Positions 1-10,690 are shown, counted from the first letter of the stretch. The stretch: DNA of 64,000 nt from Serripes groenlandicus (GCA_031761405.1 JASEVX010000006.1:31676117-31740116); one strand, 5' to 3'. Program-made: numbers and translations. Notes: a model not told the origin generated them from the letters alone.

Positions 1-86
1 CAGACAGACGGACAGACAGACAGACAGACAGAAAGACAAACCCAAATTAATAACCCCCCTATTTTCTATGAAAAAGCGGGGGATAA
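1..86 (+). mobile_element. Pearl-type element, right end only
   Basis: ACRG tract (1-50), then a C/G hairpin (CCCCCC at 53-59 pairing with GCGGGGGATA at 76-85). Same end as the element at 7457-8566. The core lies left of the window. Confidence 0.75.
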
Positions 87-165
87 AAAGTTGAAAACAG
101 TGTGGCAAAAGGAGAAATTGCTCCTTTTGTTACAATATTTCCAAAGTCGTCAGAGTCAGTTGTTT
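87..165 (+). mobile_element. TTAA-family MITE, right half
   Basis: Follows the pearl end; has AGTTGAAAACAGTGTGGCAA, AAGGAGAAATTGCTC and CAAAGTCGTCAGAG. Right terminus lost. Confidence 0.6.
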
Positions 166-379
166 CTACTTCCAGGAAATGATAGCAGATAGAATTCCTA
201 CAGTGTCATATCAAATCCCAATCTGAGTAGAATTATAACCTTTTTATTGAAAGAACCTAATCAACTGCTGAAATGAAGATCATTATAGAATCCTAATTGA
301 AATAGATTACGGTTCCGATGAACATTTATATAGAGACCTAGCTAGCTGCCTTGTCAATATATCACTGACTTTTATCCGG

Positions 380-501
380 TACCCCTTTTATCCTTACATA
401 CAACAAATCTTCAGCAGATGACATTGAAAACATAATACGCACAAATATGGAAGTCTTCTTAAATTTAAGTTAAACTAGAGATTGCTTTTTTGAAAAAGCG
501 C
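380..501 (+). mobile_element. TTAA-family MITE, left half
   Basis: ACATACAACAAATCTTCAGC then AGATGACATTGAAAAC; interrupted by the pearl element at 502. Confidence 0.6.
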
Positions 502-1218
502 TTGTCTCCCCATTTGTGTGGTCGTAGGAGAGGAAAAAAAATGATGGAGTTAAAATCAATATGGGTCATGATGATGATGATCTACAGGTTAGGACCAACC
601 TGCACACCAAGTATGAAGTTCCAGGGCATAAGCGTTCTTGAGTTATTGAGTAAAAAACGATTTTTCAGCTGAAGGTTTCTGTGACCTTGACCTTTGACCT
701 TGTAATCTCAAAATCAAACAAAATCAATAGGGTTCATCTACTGGTTAGGACTAACGTGCGAAACCAAGTATGAATTTCCTTGACATAATCATTCTGTTGT
801 TATTGAGGGGAAACCATTTTTCAGCCCAAGGTCACCGTGACCTTGACCTTTGACCTACTGACATCAAAATCAATAGGGGTCATCTACAGGTTAGGACCAA
901 CCTGCACACCAAGTATGAAGTTCCTGGGCATAAGCGTTCTTGAGTTATTGAGTAAAAAAAATTAAGCTGAAGGTTACCATGACCTTGACCTTTGACCTTG
1001 TGACCTCAAAATCAATAAGGTTCATCTACTGGATAGGACCAACCTGCACACCAGGTATGAAGTTCCTTGACATAAGCATTCATTAGTTATTGAGCGGAAA
1101 CCTTTTTTCAGCTGAAGGTCACCATGACCTTGACTTTTAACCTTGTGAACTCAAAATCAAACAAAATCAATAAGGTTCATCTACTGGATAGGACCAACCT
1201 GCACACCAGGTATGAAGT
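502..1218 (+). mobile_element. Pearl-type element with TGACCTTGACC core, truncated
   Basis: Starts TTGTCTCCC. About four to five core units of 140-160 bp carry AGGACCAACCTGCACACC, AAGTATGAAGTTCC and TGACCTTGACCTTTGACC. The ACRG tract and right hairpin are missing; the sequence passes directly into MITE-like DNA near 1218. Part of a duplication with 8500-9700. Confidence 0.8.
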
Positions 1219-1245
1219 TGAACAAATTGTGAGAAAAGGAGCTTT

Positions 1246-1393
1246 TTAACCCTATGGTCTTTTGAAAACATTGTGACAAGAGGAGAAATTGCTCAAAACG
1301 AGCAATTTCTCCTCTTATGCCACAATGTTTCAAACTCTATTCAATAATTAAACTATTAATTATAGAGAAATTCTCTAATTCTTTCGATATGTT
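1246..1393 (-). mobile_element. TTAA-family MITE, truncated
   Basis: Starts TTAACCCTATGG, skips the subterminal repeat, keeps the GCTC hairpin. Ends where the next copy begins. Confidence 0.65.
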
Positions 1394-1618
1394 TTAACCC
1401 TATGACAATTCTGCAGCAGACGACTTTAAACATATTTTGTCAAAAAATAGAAAATCTCTTTAATTGAATGGATAACCTATGACTAAAAGCGTAAAAAAAA
1501 TTTGGCAAAAGGAGAAATTGCTCGTTTTGAACAATTTCTTCTTTTGTCACTATAATGTTTACAAAAAAACGTCTGCTGCAGAGGCGTCAGAAAGTGTCTA
1601 TATGAGGGAAAGGGTTAA
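1394..1618 (+). mobile_element. TTAA-family MITE
   Basis: TTAA at both ends; the left TIR is shortened to CCCTATGAC. Both subterminal CTGCAG repeats and the GCTC-type hairpin (one arm mutated) are present. Confidence 0.85.
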
Positions 1619-1647
1619 ATACAGAAGTTTCTTAAAACAAGCAAATT

Positions 1648-1842
1648 TACCGCATACAACAGTTTTGCAGCAGACAATTTTGATAACAACTGAACAAAAA
1701 TGTGAAAAAATCTCTGTAAATGAAAATATAATTACTTATTCAAGTTGAAAACATTGTGGCAAAAGGAGAAATTGGTTGTTTCACAATTTTTCAAAAGTCG
1801 TCTGCTGCAGATGTGTCACAAAGCGTCTAAATGAGGGAAAGG
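1648..1842 (+). mobile_element. TTAA-family MITE, diverged
   Basis: CGCATACAACAGTTTTGCAG at left, ATGAGGGAAAGGTTA at right; half of the central hairpin is deleted. Confidence 0.65.
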
Positions 1843-2317
1843 TTACTAAAAGATGTCCTCTTTCCCCACTATACTCCAGTCTTAAATTGTAACACAATGA
1901 CAGTGTAAAGAATCAAAATGTTGGTGATAAGGTTTGAGGATCATAGGGCCCCAGACACAATTACTCTCTAGATTACCATAACAACAGTACCCATGGGGCC
2001 AGACAGTCTTCTAGAAAATTTGCATACAATTGAAAAATAAAACACCATTTATGGAAATGGCCTAATTTCTATTCCTTGCCCATAACAACACACACACACA
2101 AAGAAGTTTGATTTCAATGAAAATTGGCGAGAATTATTTCTGCTGCAGACGTAACAACACAAGGACCAGACTATCGCTCCACTGACAATTATTAAAAGCA
2201 AAACAGTAACTGTATCCTCAATGACATTGCCAACTGGTATATGTTGTTGTCTAATTAGTTTAAACTTATTTATTTTAAATCGATTGCGAAACAAGCTTTA
2301 AGCTTATATTAATCACG

Positions 2318-2468
2318 CTCGATATCTGCTTCCTGGATACTTAACCAGTACTCGCGCCGATTGTGTGGAAAAATCCCAAAGTCAGGACCCGCTCATCACG
2401 GGACTCGAACCAGGGACCTTTGATGTGAGAGGCCGACGCTCTACCTCTGCACCACTGTCTTCCACGAA
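2318..2468 (-). mobile_element. tRNA-derived SINE fragment, minus strand
   Basis: On the minus strand an A box (GTGCAGAGGTAGAGCG) and a B box (GGTTCGAGTCC) are followed by TACTGGTTAAGTATCCAGGA. The 3' domain is missing. Confidence 0.65.
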
Positions 2469-2491
2469 ATTTGTTGTTTAATTAATATAAC

Positions 2492-2733
2492 TTAACCCTT
2501 TCCCTCATACGACAATTGTGCAGCAGACTACTTTGAACATATTTTGTCAGAAAATCTCTATAATTGAATGGATAACCTATGACTATATAATTATATATAA
2601 AAGCGGAAAACATTGTGGCAAAAGGAGAAATTGCTCGTTTTGAGCAATTTCTTCTTTTGTCACTCATAATGTTTTCAAAAAGCCGTCTGCTGCAGAGGCG
2701 TCAGAAAGCGTCTGTATGAGAGAAAAGGGTTAA
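2492..2733 (+). mobile_element. TTAA-family MITE, young form
   Basis: Full length, CTCAT/ATGAG ends, GCTC..GAGC hairpin; AATTATATATAA inserted before the hairpin. Confidence 0.9.
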
Positions 2734-3092
2734 GGAGAATGAAAGAAGGTCATCAAAGAAATATGATTATGTGTTAAAGTATTTATAAATAGAAAAGGTA
2801 TTTTTTCCAGAATCAAGCAAATTAATTATACAAATAAGTTCTGTGAAGATTTTTAACTTAAGAAAAAGATCTGAAACAAGAGATTTCTCCAATTACCGCA
2901 ATGATTTCAACTTTGTATCAACTGAATATTATAAATAAATAGAGGTTTATCATATTTTTAACCAGATGTAATTGTATTTGAGGTTGTCTGCTGCATATTT
3001 GTCATATAATTATGTGATTTGATGAGAATTTAAATATGTAATGAAAAAGTTACATCTGAAAAAATGAATATACAGTTTAATCATTATACATA

Positions 3093-3222
3093 GAGTTGAA
3101 ATTATTGTGGCATAAGAGGGGAATTTGCTCATCATTTGCAATGTCTCCTTTTGCCAAAATGTTTTCAAAAGTCTTCAACTGCAGAGGCGTCAGAAAGCGT
3201 CTGTATGTGGGAAAGGATTTAC
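3093..3222 (+). mobile_element. TTAA-family MITE, right half
   Basis: Hairpin region, CTGCAGAGGCGTCAGAAAGC and TGTGGGAAAGG; left half not recognisable. Confidence 0.6.
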
Positions 3223-3247
3223 AGTGCATTGTTATACCTCCAGTTAT

Positions 3248-3475
3248 TTAACCCTTTTCCTCATAGGACAATTCTGCAGCAGACGACTTTGGACATATTT
3301 TGTCAAAAAATAGAAAATCTCTATAATTAAATAAATAACCTAGCTATGACTCAAAGTGGAAAACATTGTGGCAAAAGGAGAATTTGCTCGTCTTGAGCAA
3401 TTTCTTCTTTTGTCACTATGTTTTCAAAAAGCTGTCTGCTGCGTCAGAAAGCATCTATATGAGGGAAAGGGATAA
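3248..3475 (+). mobile_element. TTAA-family MITE, young form
   Basis: TTAACCCTTTTCCTCATAGG to GAGGGAAAGGGATAA. Right CTGCAGAGG motif reduced to CTGCG. GCTC hairpin. Confidence 0.88.
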
Positions 3476-3524
3476 TTATACCTCTGAAGCATAAATTATA
3501 ACAACAACAGATGAAGTTGCTCTT

Positions 3525-3635
3525 TTCTACAAATAACAAATCTGCAGCAGATGACTTTCATGGAAAATCTCTATAGATAAAAATATTATTATTGAATAGG
3601 GTTAGCAAAAGGAGAAATTTCTCGTTAAGACGAAA
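3525..3635 (+). mobile_element. TTAA-family MITE, left part
   Basis: AATAACAAATCTGCAGCAG then ATTATTGAATAGGGTTAGC; stops inside the hairpin. Confidence 0.55.
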
Positions 3636-3768
3636 GAACTGTTTAATGCTCATTGATACACTCTTGTAATTCTACTTGCCCTAGCTGTTTCTTCATTATT
3701 ATTGAGCTGATGTTTTCAACTTGGAAGAGTCTATTAGCACCAATGTCAAGTAACAGTCTACAAGTTTA

Positions 3769-3918
3769 TTAACCCTTTCCCCCATATAGACGCTTTCTGA
3801 CGACTCTGCAGCAGAAAGCTTTTTGAAAACATAGTGACAAAAGAAGAAATTGCTCAAAACGAGCATTTCTCCTTTTGACACAATTTTTCCCACTTTTAGT
3901 CATAGGTTATCCATTCTA
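3769..3918 (-). mobile_element. TTAA-family MITE, truncated by the next copy
   Basis: Left end TTAACCCTTTCCCCCATATA, hairpin present, right third missing; the following copy starts at its break. Confidence 0.75.
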
Positions 3919-4147
3919 TTAACCCTTTCCCTCATATAGGCGGTTTCTGACGCCTCTGCAGCAGACGGCTTTTTGAAAACATAGTGACAAAAGAAGAAAT
4001 TGCTCAAAACGAGCAATTTCTCCTTTTGACACAATGTTTTCCACTTTTAATCATAGGTAACCCATTCTATTAAAGAGATTTTCTATTTTTTAACAAAATA
4101 TGTTCAAAGTCGTCTGCTTCAGAATTGTCGTATGAGGGAAAGGGTTA
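3919..4147 (-). mobile_element. TTAA-family MITE, young form
   Basis: Full length. GCTCAAAACGAGC loop. Right TTAA decayed to TTAT. Confidence 0.88.
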
Positions 4148-4160
4148 TGTGTATAGCAGA

Positions 4161-5421
4161 ATCAAAGCGCCAATGGCACTGTAGTGGCGATCGTATGGAA
4201 AATCCTACAAAGTAACAAGCAGTATATTGGTGTAGGGCTTGCGCTTTTCAATAATAGTGCACTCTGGTGCGGGTCAATTTGAGAATGTATCAACCCTGCA
4301 TCTTTTGACAGTAGAATAATGTTAGTTTGCCAAAATGTTGTCTTGGTGATTGTTTAGTTACGTTCTGAAACTGGTCATGATGTGTTAAAACTAGGCCATT
4401 CCAAATTTATGAAAAATCCAGTCGGTACTCGATAGACTAGCTACCGTTTAAGCTCATTAGAATGGCTATTTGTAATCTAAATTGTTCGGGTAATCACATG
4501 TTCATCACCAGGTCGCTAGGCCATATTAAGATAAAATATTGTGTACACTTTAGAAATGACAAAATTGTCAAGAAAGGAGAGAAAACAGTATCCCGATTAG
4601 TTTGGTGTTTGTTTCAATGATGTCCGATATTAAACAGGTCTGTTTAATTAAGTCCCTTCACATTGCATGATTGAGGGTTGTCAGAGACATAAACACAGTG
4701 TATTTATATGTCTCTGAGGTTGTTAAAAAAAACTTAGAAAAATTTGAGTGCAATAACAAACACAAAACATGCACACATCACAATTTCACTATTTGCCAAA
4801 CTGTTCAATTTATAAAAATATAGGCATATATTATAATGCTCGATCTTGAAACTAAATAAGGCTACACTTTCAGCATTGATTGCTAATTGACTCTAGAACG
4901 TGCAGACGTGTATATATAACGTGTGTACACTGACATCGTGTGTCCTTTAAACCTTTGTAAACCAGTCTTATCATCTAGACGCTTTCATATATGTAAACAA
5001 CTACAAAATGAAGCGTTTATAATATTGAGATTTAAGAACACCAGTTACGCGAGCTATTTATAGAACCTTTTGGAATTTCCAGATTTGAGTATCATCCGAG
5101 TTATCTGCCGTTATTTGCAAGGCAGAACGCGCAATGATATTTATTATCTGCCAAATCATGACGAAGATAATATTTACATAGTTTAACTCTATGTAGATAA
5201 TGTCTCGATAAAACTCGAATATTAATAACAATCCGGTACCAAAGTAGCACTGACATAATTATTATTAATCGCGTATGATGGAACTATAACGGATGTGAGT
5301 AAATTAGTTTGCAGTAAGGAAAATAAATATCAACCGATTTTTCAAAACCGACTATGTAAATATTGTTCGTTGTTGTTGTTTCTGTTAGCATTGTGGCGAT
5401 TGTCAAACCAATCGCCACAAT
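4161..5421 (+). repeat. 1.3-kb dispersed repeat, copy 1
   Basis: Runs from GCGCCAATGGCACTGTAG to the hairpin GTGGCGATTG..CAATCGCCAC (5395-5418). The same sequence is inverted at 22883-24292. No intact frame is seen. It contains the palindrome at 4690-4724. Class unknown. Confidence 0.75.
4690..4724. repeat. 35-bp palindrome of two head-to-head TIRs
   Basis: CAGAGACATAAACACAG joined directly to TGTATTTATATGTCTCTG. The same ends bound the elements at 25878 and 44392. Copy 2 of the host repeat (near 23775) lacks most of the left arm. Confidence 0.65.
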
Positions 5422-5597
5422 AAAAACTAATGAAATGACCTCAAGCCATAAAAAGTAGGAAATAATTTTTTTTCTTAATTTATTTTCTTCTCAGCTTTCA
5501 GTCTGCAGCTTGGCCATTGATAATTTACAGATTCTTTTTCCCCTTAGGAAATATCGGTACACCGTGTTGTCAGTGCTATTTCTGAAACAATTAATCC

Positions 5598-6029
5598 GTA
5601 ATAATCCTTTCCCTCAAACAACACATTGGCAACTTCAAAAGCATATAATCTATTGAATGGCAGCCCGGCCGGGTAGCTCAATTGGTAGCGTATCTGACTC
5701 GTGATCTGGAGGTCACGGGTTCGATACCCGGTTGCGGCGACATTCTTTCGGGCGATGTTTTCCATTGCCTCTCACCTCTGATCTATGTGAGAAAGTAGTC
5801 AGTGGCTTCGAAAGAATGTTGTGTAAGTACTGGTGTGGGAAAGCCAGGAAAACATGGGTAGGTGCACTGACCGCCGTGATATGACCAAAGCTGTTGAAAG
5901 CGGCGTTAAACTCCAAACAAACAAAACAAACAAAAAACTATTGAATGGCAGTTACTCCCTATGCCACAATGTTTTAAAAAATATCCGCTGCCAATCCGTC
6001 AAAATACGTCTTCAAATAGGAAAGGATAA
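5598..6029 (+). mobile_element. TTAA-family MITE split by a SINE
   Basis: TAATCCTTTCCCTCAAACAA at left and ATAGGAAAGGATAA at right, with the SINE 5664-5937 and its target duplication in the middle. Old copy. Confidence 0.65.
5664..5937 (+). mobile_element. tRNA-derived SINE with intact target duplication
   Basis: The head has a pol III A box (TAGCTCAATTGGTAGCG) and B box (GGTTCGATACC). The body carries TACTGGTGTGGGAAAGCCAG and GCCGTGATATGACC..GAAAGCGGCGTTAAA, the central-domain layout of molluscan V/Meta-type SINEs, and ends in an AAAC repeat. A 14-bp target duplication CTATTGAATGGCAG flanks it at 5650-5663 and 5938-5951. It interrupts a MITE. The head is a SINE promoter, not a working tRNA gene: its stems are imperfect. 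Confidence 0.9.
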
Positions 6030-6115
6030 ACCCTTTCCTTCCTTCATTTATATGCTTTCTAACGCCTCTGCAGCAGACGACTTTGGCAAACATTGTGGCA
6101 ATTTTGTGAGAAAAA
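6027..6115 (-). mobile_element. TTAA-family MITE, left part
   Basis: TAAACCCTTTCCTTCCTTCA then TCTAACGCCTCTGCAGCAG; abuts the previous copy. Confidence 0.6.
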
Positions 6116-6157
6116 GGGGTCTGCTAGAGATTTCATGTTTGTCGAAAAGAGGGGGTT

Positions 6158-6384
6158 TTAAAACCCTTTCCCTCATTTGACAAATCTGCAGCAGACGACT
6201 TTGAACATATTTTGTAAAGAAGTAGAAAATCTATATAATTGAATGGATAACCTATGACTAAAAGTGGAAAACATAATGGCAAAAGGTGAAATTGCATGTT
6301 CCGTGCAATTTCTTCTTTTGTCATTATGTTTTCAAAAAACTGTCTGCTGCAGAGGCGTCAGAAAGCGTCTATATGAGGGAAAGC
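6158..6384 (+). mobile_element. TTAA-family MITE, young form
   Basis: Starts TTAAAACCCTTTCCCTCATT. Loop GCATGTTCCGTGC. Right end stops at GAGGGAAAG without GGTTAA. Confidence 0.82.
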
Positions 6385-6485
6385 ACACAAAATCTAGACA
6401 ATGAGTGTAAGACTTTTAGATAGAATTATAACTGAACAAATTGTGAGAAAATGGGAGATATTACTTATGAGTTCCCTCCTGTAGC

Positions 6486-6788
6486 TTAACCCTTTCCCAC
6501 ATGCAAGATGCTTTTTGACACCACTGCAGCAGAAGACATTTGAAAACAATGTTTTTGCAAACAATACAGATTCAGGTGAGTCAGCTCGTAACGAGCTGTC
6601 TCACCTGAAATCTGCATTGTTTGGCTGTGAGTTATAAAAATATTACAAAAATCCTTGTGGCAATTAAAAGGAGAAATCGCCTCGATGTTCCCAACTTTCC
6701 CGTGTAGAGATTTTTTCATAACTTTGCCTACCGGTAGCTATTTTCAATGTGGTCTGCTGCTTATTTGTTGTATGTGGGATAGGGTTAA
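6486..6788 (-). mobile_element. TTAA-family MITE, older form with palindrome insert
   Basis: TTAACCCTTTCCCACATGCA to ATGTGGGATAGGGTTAA. Carries the 67-bp palindrome at 6558. Confidence 0.75.
6558..6624. repeat. 67-bp palindrome inside a MITE
   Basis: Arms CAAACAATACAGATTCAGG and GTGAGTCAGCTCG meet their complements with a 2-nt centre and two or three mismatches. It is absent from other MITE copies. Confidence 0.75.
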
Positions 6789-6821
6789 ATATTATCTACT
6801 ACGATTTTCTTTGAATGGTGT

Positions 6822-6895
6822 TTAATCCTTTCCCACATAGAACAATTCTGCTGCAGACGACTTTGTATATAAAATAATCTATAGGCTTAATTATA
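6822..6895 (+). mobile_element. TTAA-family MITE, left part
   Basis: TTAATCCTTTCCCACATAGA, ATTCTGCTGCAGACGACTTT; followed by the SINE at 6896. Confidence 0.65.
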
Positions 6896-7245
6896 TTTGG
6901 ATTGGGGTTTTAAACGCCATTTTCGACACTTTTTCTGTCATATCACGGCAGTCTGAGTTCCCCATCTCATGTGTTTCCGGGCTTTCTCATACTCAACACA
7001 ACAGACTCTCCAAGCAACTGGCTGCATTCCCACATAGACTGTGGGGTTTAACGCTATTTTAAAAAAAGAATCTGTCATATATCACGGCAGCCTGTCAGTT
7101 CCCCTACTCATGTGTTTCCGGGCTTTCTCATACCAGTACTCAACACAACAGACTCTCCAAGCAACTGGCTGCATTCCCACATAGACTGTTAGCCCATTGG
7201 TGGAAGACAAATGACGCTTGTCATATGCAGTGGCTTTCGTCAAAC
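6896..7245 (-). mobile_element. SINE with internally duplicated 3' part, minus strand
   Basis: Read on the minus strand: CTTCCACCAATGGGCTAA, then GTCTATGTGGGAATGCAGCC..CCGTGATAT..GTTAAACCCC, then the last 150 bp or so again (7040-6897). The two 3' copies differ at several bases. Confidence 0.75.
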
Positions 7246-7359
7246 ATCGGAAAGAATGTTGACTAAGCTGGAATTGTATGTAGAAATTCCCTAAAAATGA
7301 AAGTATAATTGATAATAATTTGTATCTGGGAAAAGGTTGACAGCTACAATGAGGTAAAA

Positions 7360-8660
7360 TGTATGCTTCCCACATACAACAAATCTGCAGCAGGCGACAT
7401 TAAATACTTTTGAAGCAAAGTATATTTATGAAAACAAGCAAATTCATGAAATTTATATCCCCCGCTTGCAGGAAATATTGTAGGAATAAAGTCCCCCGAA
7501 AGTGATGATCGAACTTGGCCTAGCTGTTAAGGCTTGTTACCAAGTTTGAAAAAAAATGGTTCACATTTGTGGCAGTAAATGCACGGAAACGGCAACAAAC
7601 AACATGTTTTGTTAATCAAGGGGCCATAACTCCACCGAATAAAGTCTGCTGAAAGTGACGATCGAACTTGGCCTAGCCATTAAGGCATTTTACGTTGTTA
7701 CCAAGTTTGAAAAAAAACGGTTCCCATTTGTAGCAGTTATTGCACGGAAACAGCAACAAAAGACATTTTTTGTTAATTAATGGGCCATAACTCCACTGAA
7801 TAAAGTCTGTCAAAAGTGACGATCGAACTTGGCCTAGGTTGTTACCAAGTTTGAAAAAAAACGGTTCACATTTGTGGCAGTTATTGCACGGAAACAGCAA
7901 CAAACAACATTTTTTGTTAATTAAGGGGCCATAACTCCACCGAATAAAGTCCGCCAAAAGTGACGATCGAACTTGGCCTAGCCTTTAAGGCATTTAACCT
8001 TGTTACCAAGTTTGAAAAAAAAAAACGGTTCACATTTGTGGCAGTTATTGCACGGAAACAGCAACAAACGACATTTTTTGTTAAATAAGGGGCCATAACT
8101 CCACCGAATAAAGTCTGCCACAAGTGACGATCGAAGTTGGCCTAGCCCTTAAGGCATTTAACCTTGTTACAAAGTTTGAAAAAAAAACGGTTCACATTTG
8201 TGGCAGTTATTGCACGGAAACAGCAACAAACAACATTTTTTGTTGATGAAGAGGCCATAACTCCACCGAAAGTGACGATCGAACTTGGCCTAGCCTTTAC
8301 GGCATTTTACCTTGTTACCAAGTTTGAAAAAAAACGGTTCACATTTGTAGCAGTTTTGCATGGAAACAGCAACAAACAACATTTTTGGTTAAATAAGGGG
8401 CCATAACTCCACCGAATAAAGTCCGCCGAAAGTGACGATCGAACTAGGCCTAGCCCTTAAGGCATTTAACCTTGTTACCATTTAGTTTGAAAAAAACCTG
8501 ACAGACACACAGACGGACAAACCCAAATTAATAACCCCCCTTTTTTTCTTCGAAAAGGCGGGGGATAAAAAGTTGAAAACATTGTGGCAAAAGGAGAAAT
8601 TACTTGTTTCGAGCAATTTCTCCTTTTGTTACAATATTTCCAAAGTCGTCTGAGTCGGTT
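7360..8660 (+). mobile_element. TTAA-family MITE split by a pearl element
   Basis: Left part 7360-7456 (CTTCCCACATACAACAAATC), right part 8567-8660 (GTTGAAAACATTGTGGCAAA, hairpin, CAAAGTCGTCTGAG). The pearl element sits in the AT-rich spacer before GTTGAAAAC. Confidence 0.75.
7457..8566 (+). mobile_element. Pearl-type element with GGCCATAACTCC core
   Basis: Ends are inverted: ATCCCCCGC at 7457 and GCGGGGGAT ending at 8566. Seven core units of 144-164 bp are marked by GATCGAACTTGGCCTAG at 7507, 7660, 7821, 7965, 8129 (one change), 8277 and 8437. An ACRG tract (8499-8520) precedes the right hairpin. Pearl elements are non-autonomous and described from bivalves; a Helitron-like origin has been proposed for elements of this type. 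Inserted inside a MITE. Confidence 0.85.
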
Positions 8661-9700
8661 GTTTCTACTTCCAGGAAATGATAGCAGATAGAATTCCTAT
8701 CCTATCAAATCCCAATCTGAGTAGAATTATAACCTTTTTATTGAAAGAATCTAATCAACTGCTGAAATGAAGATCATTATAGAATCCTAATTGAAATGGA
8801 TTACGGTTCCCATGAACATTATAGAGACCTAGCTAGCTGCCTTGTCAATATATCACTGACCTTTATCCGGTAGCCCTTTTATCCTTACATACAACAAATC
8901 TTCAGCAGATGACATTGAAAACATAATACGCACAAATATGGAAAGTCTTCTTAAATTTAAGTTAAACTAGAGATTGCTTTTTTGAAAAAGCGCTTGTCTC
9001 CCCATTTGTGTGGTCGTAGGAGAGGAAAAAAAAGAAATCAATACGGGTCATCTACAGGTTAGGACCAACCTGAACACCAAGTATGAAGTTCAAGGGCATA
9101 AGCGTTATTGAGTAAAAAACGATTTTTCAGCTGAAGGTTTCTGTGACCTTGACCTTTGACCCTGTGATCTCAAAATCAATAGGGGTCATCTACTGGATAG
9201 GACCAAGGTGCGAAACCAAGTATGAATTTCCTTGACATAATCATTCTGCTGTTATTGAGCGGAAACCATTTTTCAGCTGAAGGTTACCATGACCTTGACC
9301 TTTGACCTAGTGACCTCAAAATCAATAGGGGTTATTTGCTGGTGGTGACCAACCTGCACACCAAGTATTAAGTTCCTGGGCCCAAGCATTCTTCAGTTAT
9401 TGAGCGGAAACCATTTTTCAGCCCAAGGTCACCGTGACCTTTGACGACCTACTGACATCAAAATCAATAAGGTTCATCTACTGGATAGGACCAACCTACA
9501 CACCAGGTATGAAGTTCCTCGACATAAGCATTCATTAGTTATTGAGCTGAAACCATTTTTCAGCTGAAGGTTACCATGACCTTGACCTTTAACCTTGTGA
9601 CCTCAAAATCAAACAAAATCAATAAGGTTCATCTACTGGATAGGACCAACCTGCACACCAGGTATGAAGTTCCTCGACATAAGCATTCATTAGTTATTGA
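8497..9700 (+). repeat. Segmental duplication, copy 2
   Basis: Counterpart of 1-1218. Small indels separate the copies, for instance ATACGGGTCATCTACAGG here against an extra ATGATGATGATG at 568-580 in copy 1. Confidence 0.85.
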
Positions 9701-10690
9701 GCGGAAACCATTTTTCAGCTGAATGTTACCATGACCTTGACCTTTAACCTAGTGACCTCAAAATCAAACAAAATCAATAAGGTTCATCTACTGGATAGGA
9801 CCAACCTGCACACCAGGTATGAAGTTCCTCGACATAAGCATTCATTAGTTATTGAGCGGAAACCATTTTTCAGCTGAAGGTTACCATGACCTTGACCTTT
9901 AACCTAGTGACCTCAAAATCAAAGAAAATCAATAAGGTTCATCTATTGGATAGGACGAACCTGCACACCAGGTATGAAGTTCCTCGACATAAGCATTCAT
10001 TAGTTATTGAGCGGAAACCATTTTTCAGCTGAAGGTTACCATGACCTTGACCTTTGACCTAGTGACCTCAAAATCAATAGGGGTCATCTGCTAGTGGTGA
10101 CCAACCTGCACACCAAGTATTAACGTCCATGGCCAAAGCCATTAAGCAAAAACAATTTTTCAGCTCATTGTCACTGTGACCTTTCAGCTCAAGGTCAGTG
10201 ACCTTGACTTTAGATGTGCTGACCTCAAAATCAATAGGGGTCTTCTACTGGGCATGGCCAACCTGCATACTAAGTATGGAGTTCCTTGGCCCAAGCGTTC
10301 TTCAGTTATTGAGCGGAAACCATTTTTTACCTCACAAGGTCACCATGACCTTGACCTCAAGGTCACCATGACCTTGACCTTTGACCTTCTGACATCAAAA
10401 TCAATAAGGGTCAGCTACTGGTCATGACCAACCTGCATACCAAGTATGTTCCAAGTTCCTATGCCCAAGCGTTCTTCAGTTATTGAGTGGAAACAAGTGT
10501 GACAGACGGAAGGACGGAACGGGCAAAAACAATATGTCACCCCCATGTATGCGGGAGACATAATTACAATTTATTGAATGAAGTTGAAACCCTCGTGGCT
10601 AGTGAAGAAATTGCTCATTCGCCACAATTTTTTTCAACTGTCGTCTGAGACAAAAGCTGTCGGAAAGTGTCTGTATGTGGAATAGGGCTT
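8880..10690 (+). mobile_element. TTAA-family MITE split by a pearl element
   Basis: Left part 8880-8993, right part 10564-10690 (TTATTGAATGAAGTTGAAAC, then GTCTGTATGTGGAATAGGG). Confidence 0.72.
8994..10563 (+). mobile_element. Pearl-type element with TGACCTTGACC core
   Basis: Ends TTGTCTCCC at 8994 and GGGAGACATAA at 10563. About ten units of 140-170 bp, followed by an ACRG tract (10501-10520) and a CCCCC..GCGGG hairpin. Late units vary in length, with an extra CAAGGTCACC segment near 10340-10380. Inserted inside a MITE at the same place as the element at 7457. Confidence 0.85.

Larger units (their letters stand above)
1..1218 (+). repeat. Segmental duplication, copy 1
   Basis: 1-560 matches about 8500-9045 nearly base for base, including a pearl end, a MITE half, a unique middle (CCAGGAAATGATAGCAGATA) and the next pearl start. 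Core unit numbers then differ. Confidence 0.85.

Noticed and set aside
5668..5742. Functional tRNA gene
   Set aside because: The A and B boxes are present, but stems are imperfect and a SINE body with target duplication follows. It is the SINE's promoter.
7457..8566. CRISPR-like array of repeats
   Set aside because: Units are about 150 bp and similar along their whole length, with no alternating unique spacers; this is a pearl core in an animal genome.
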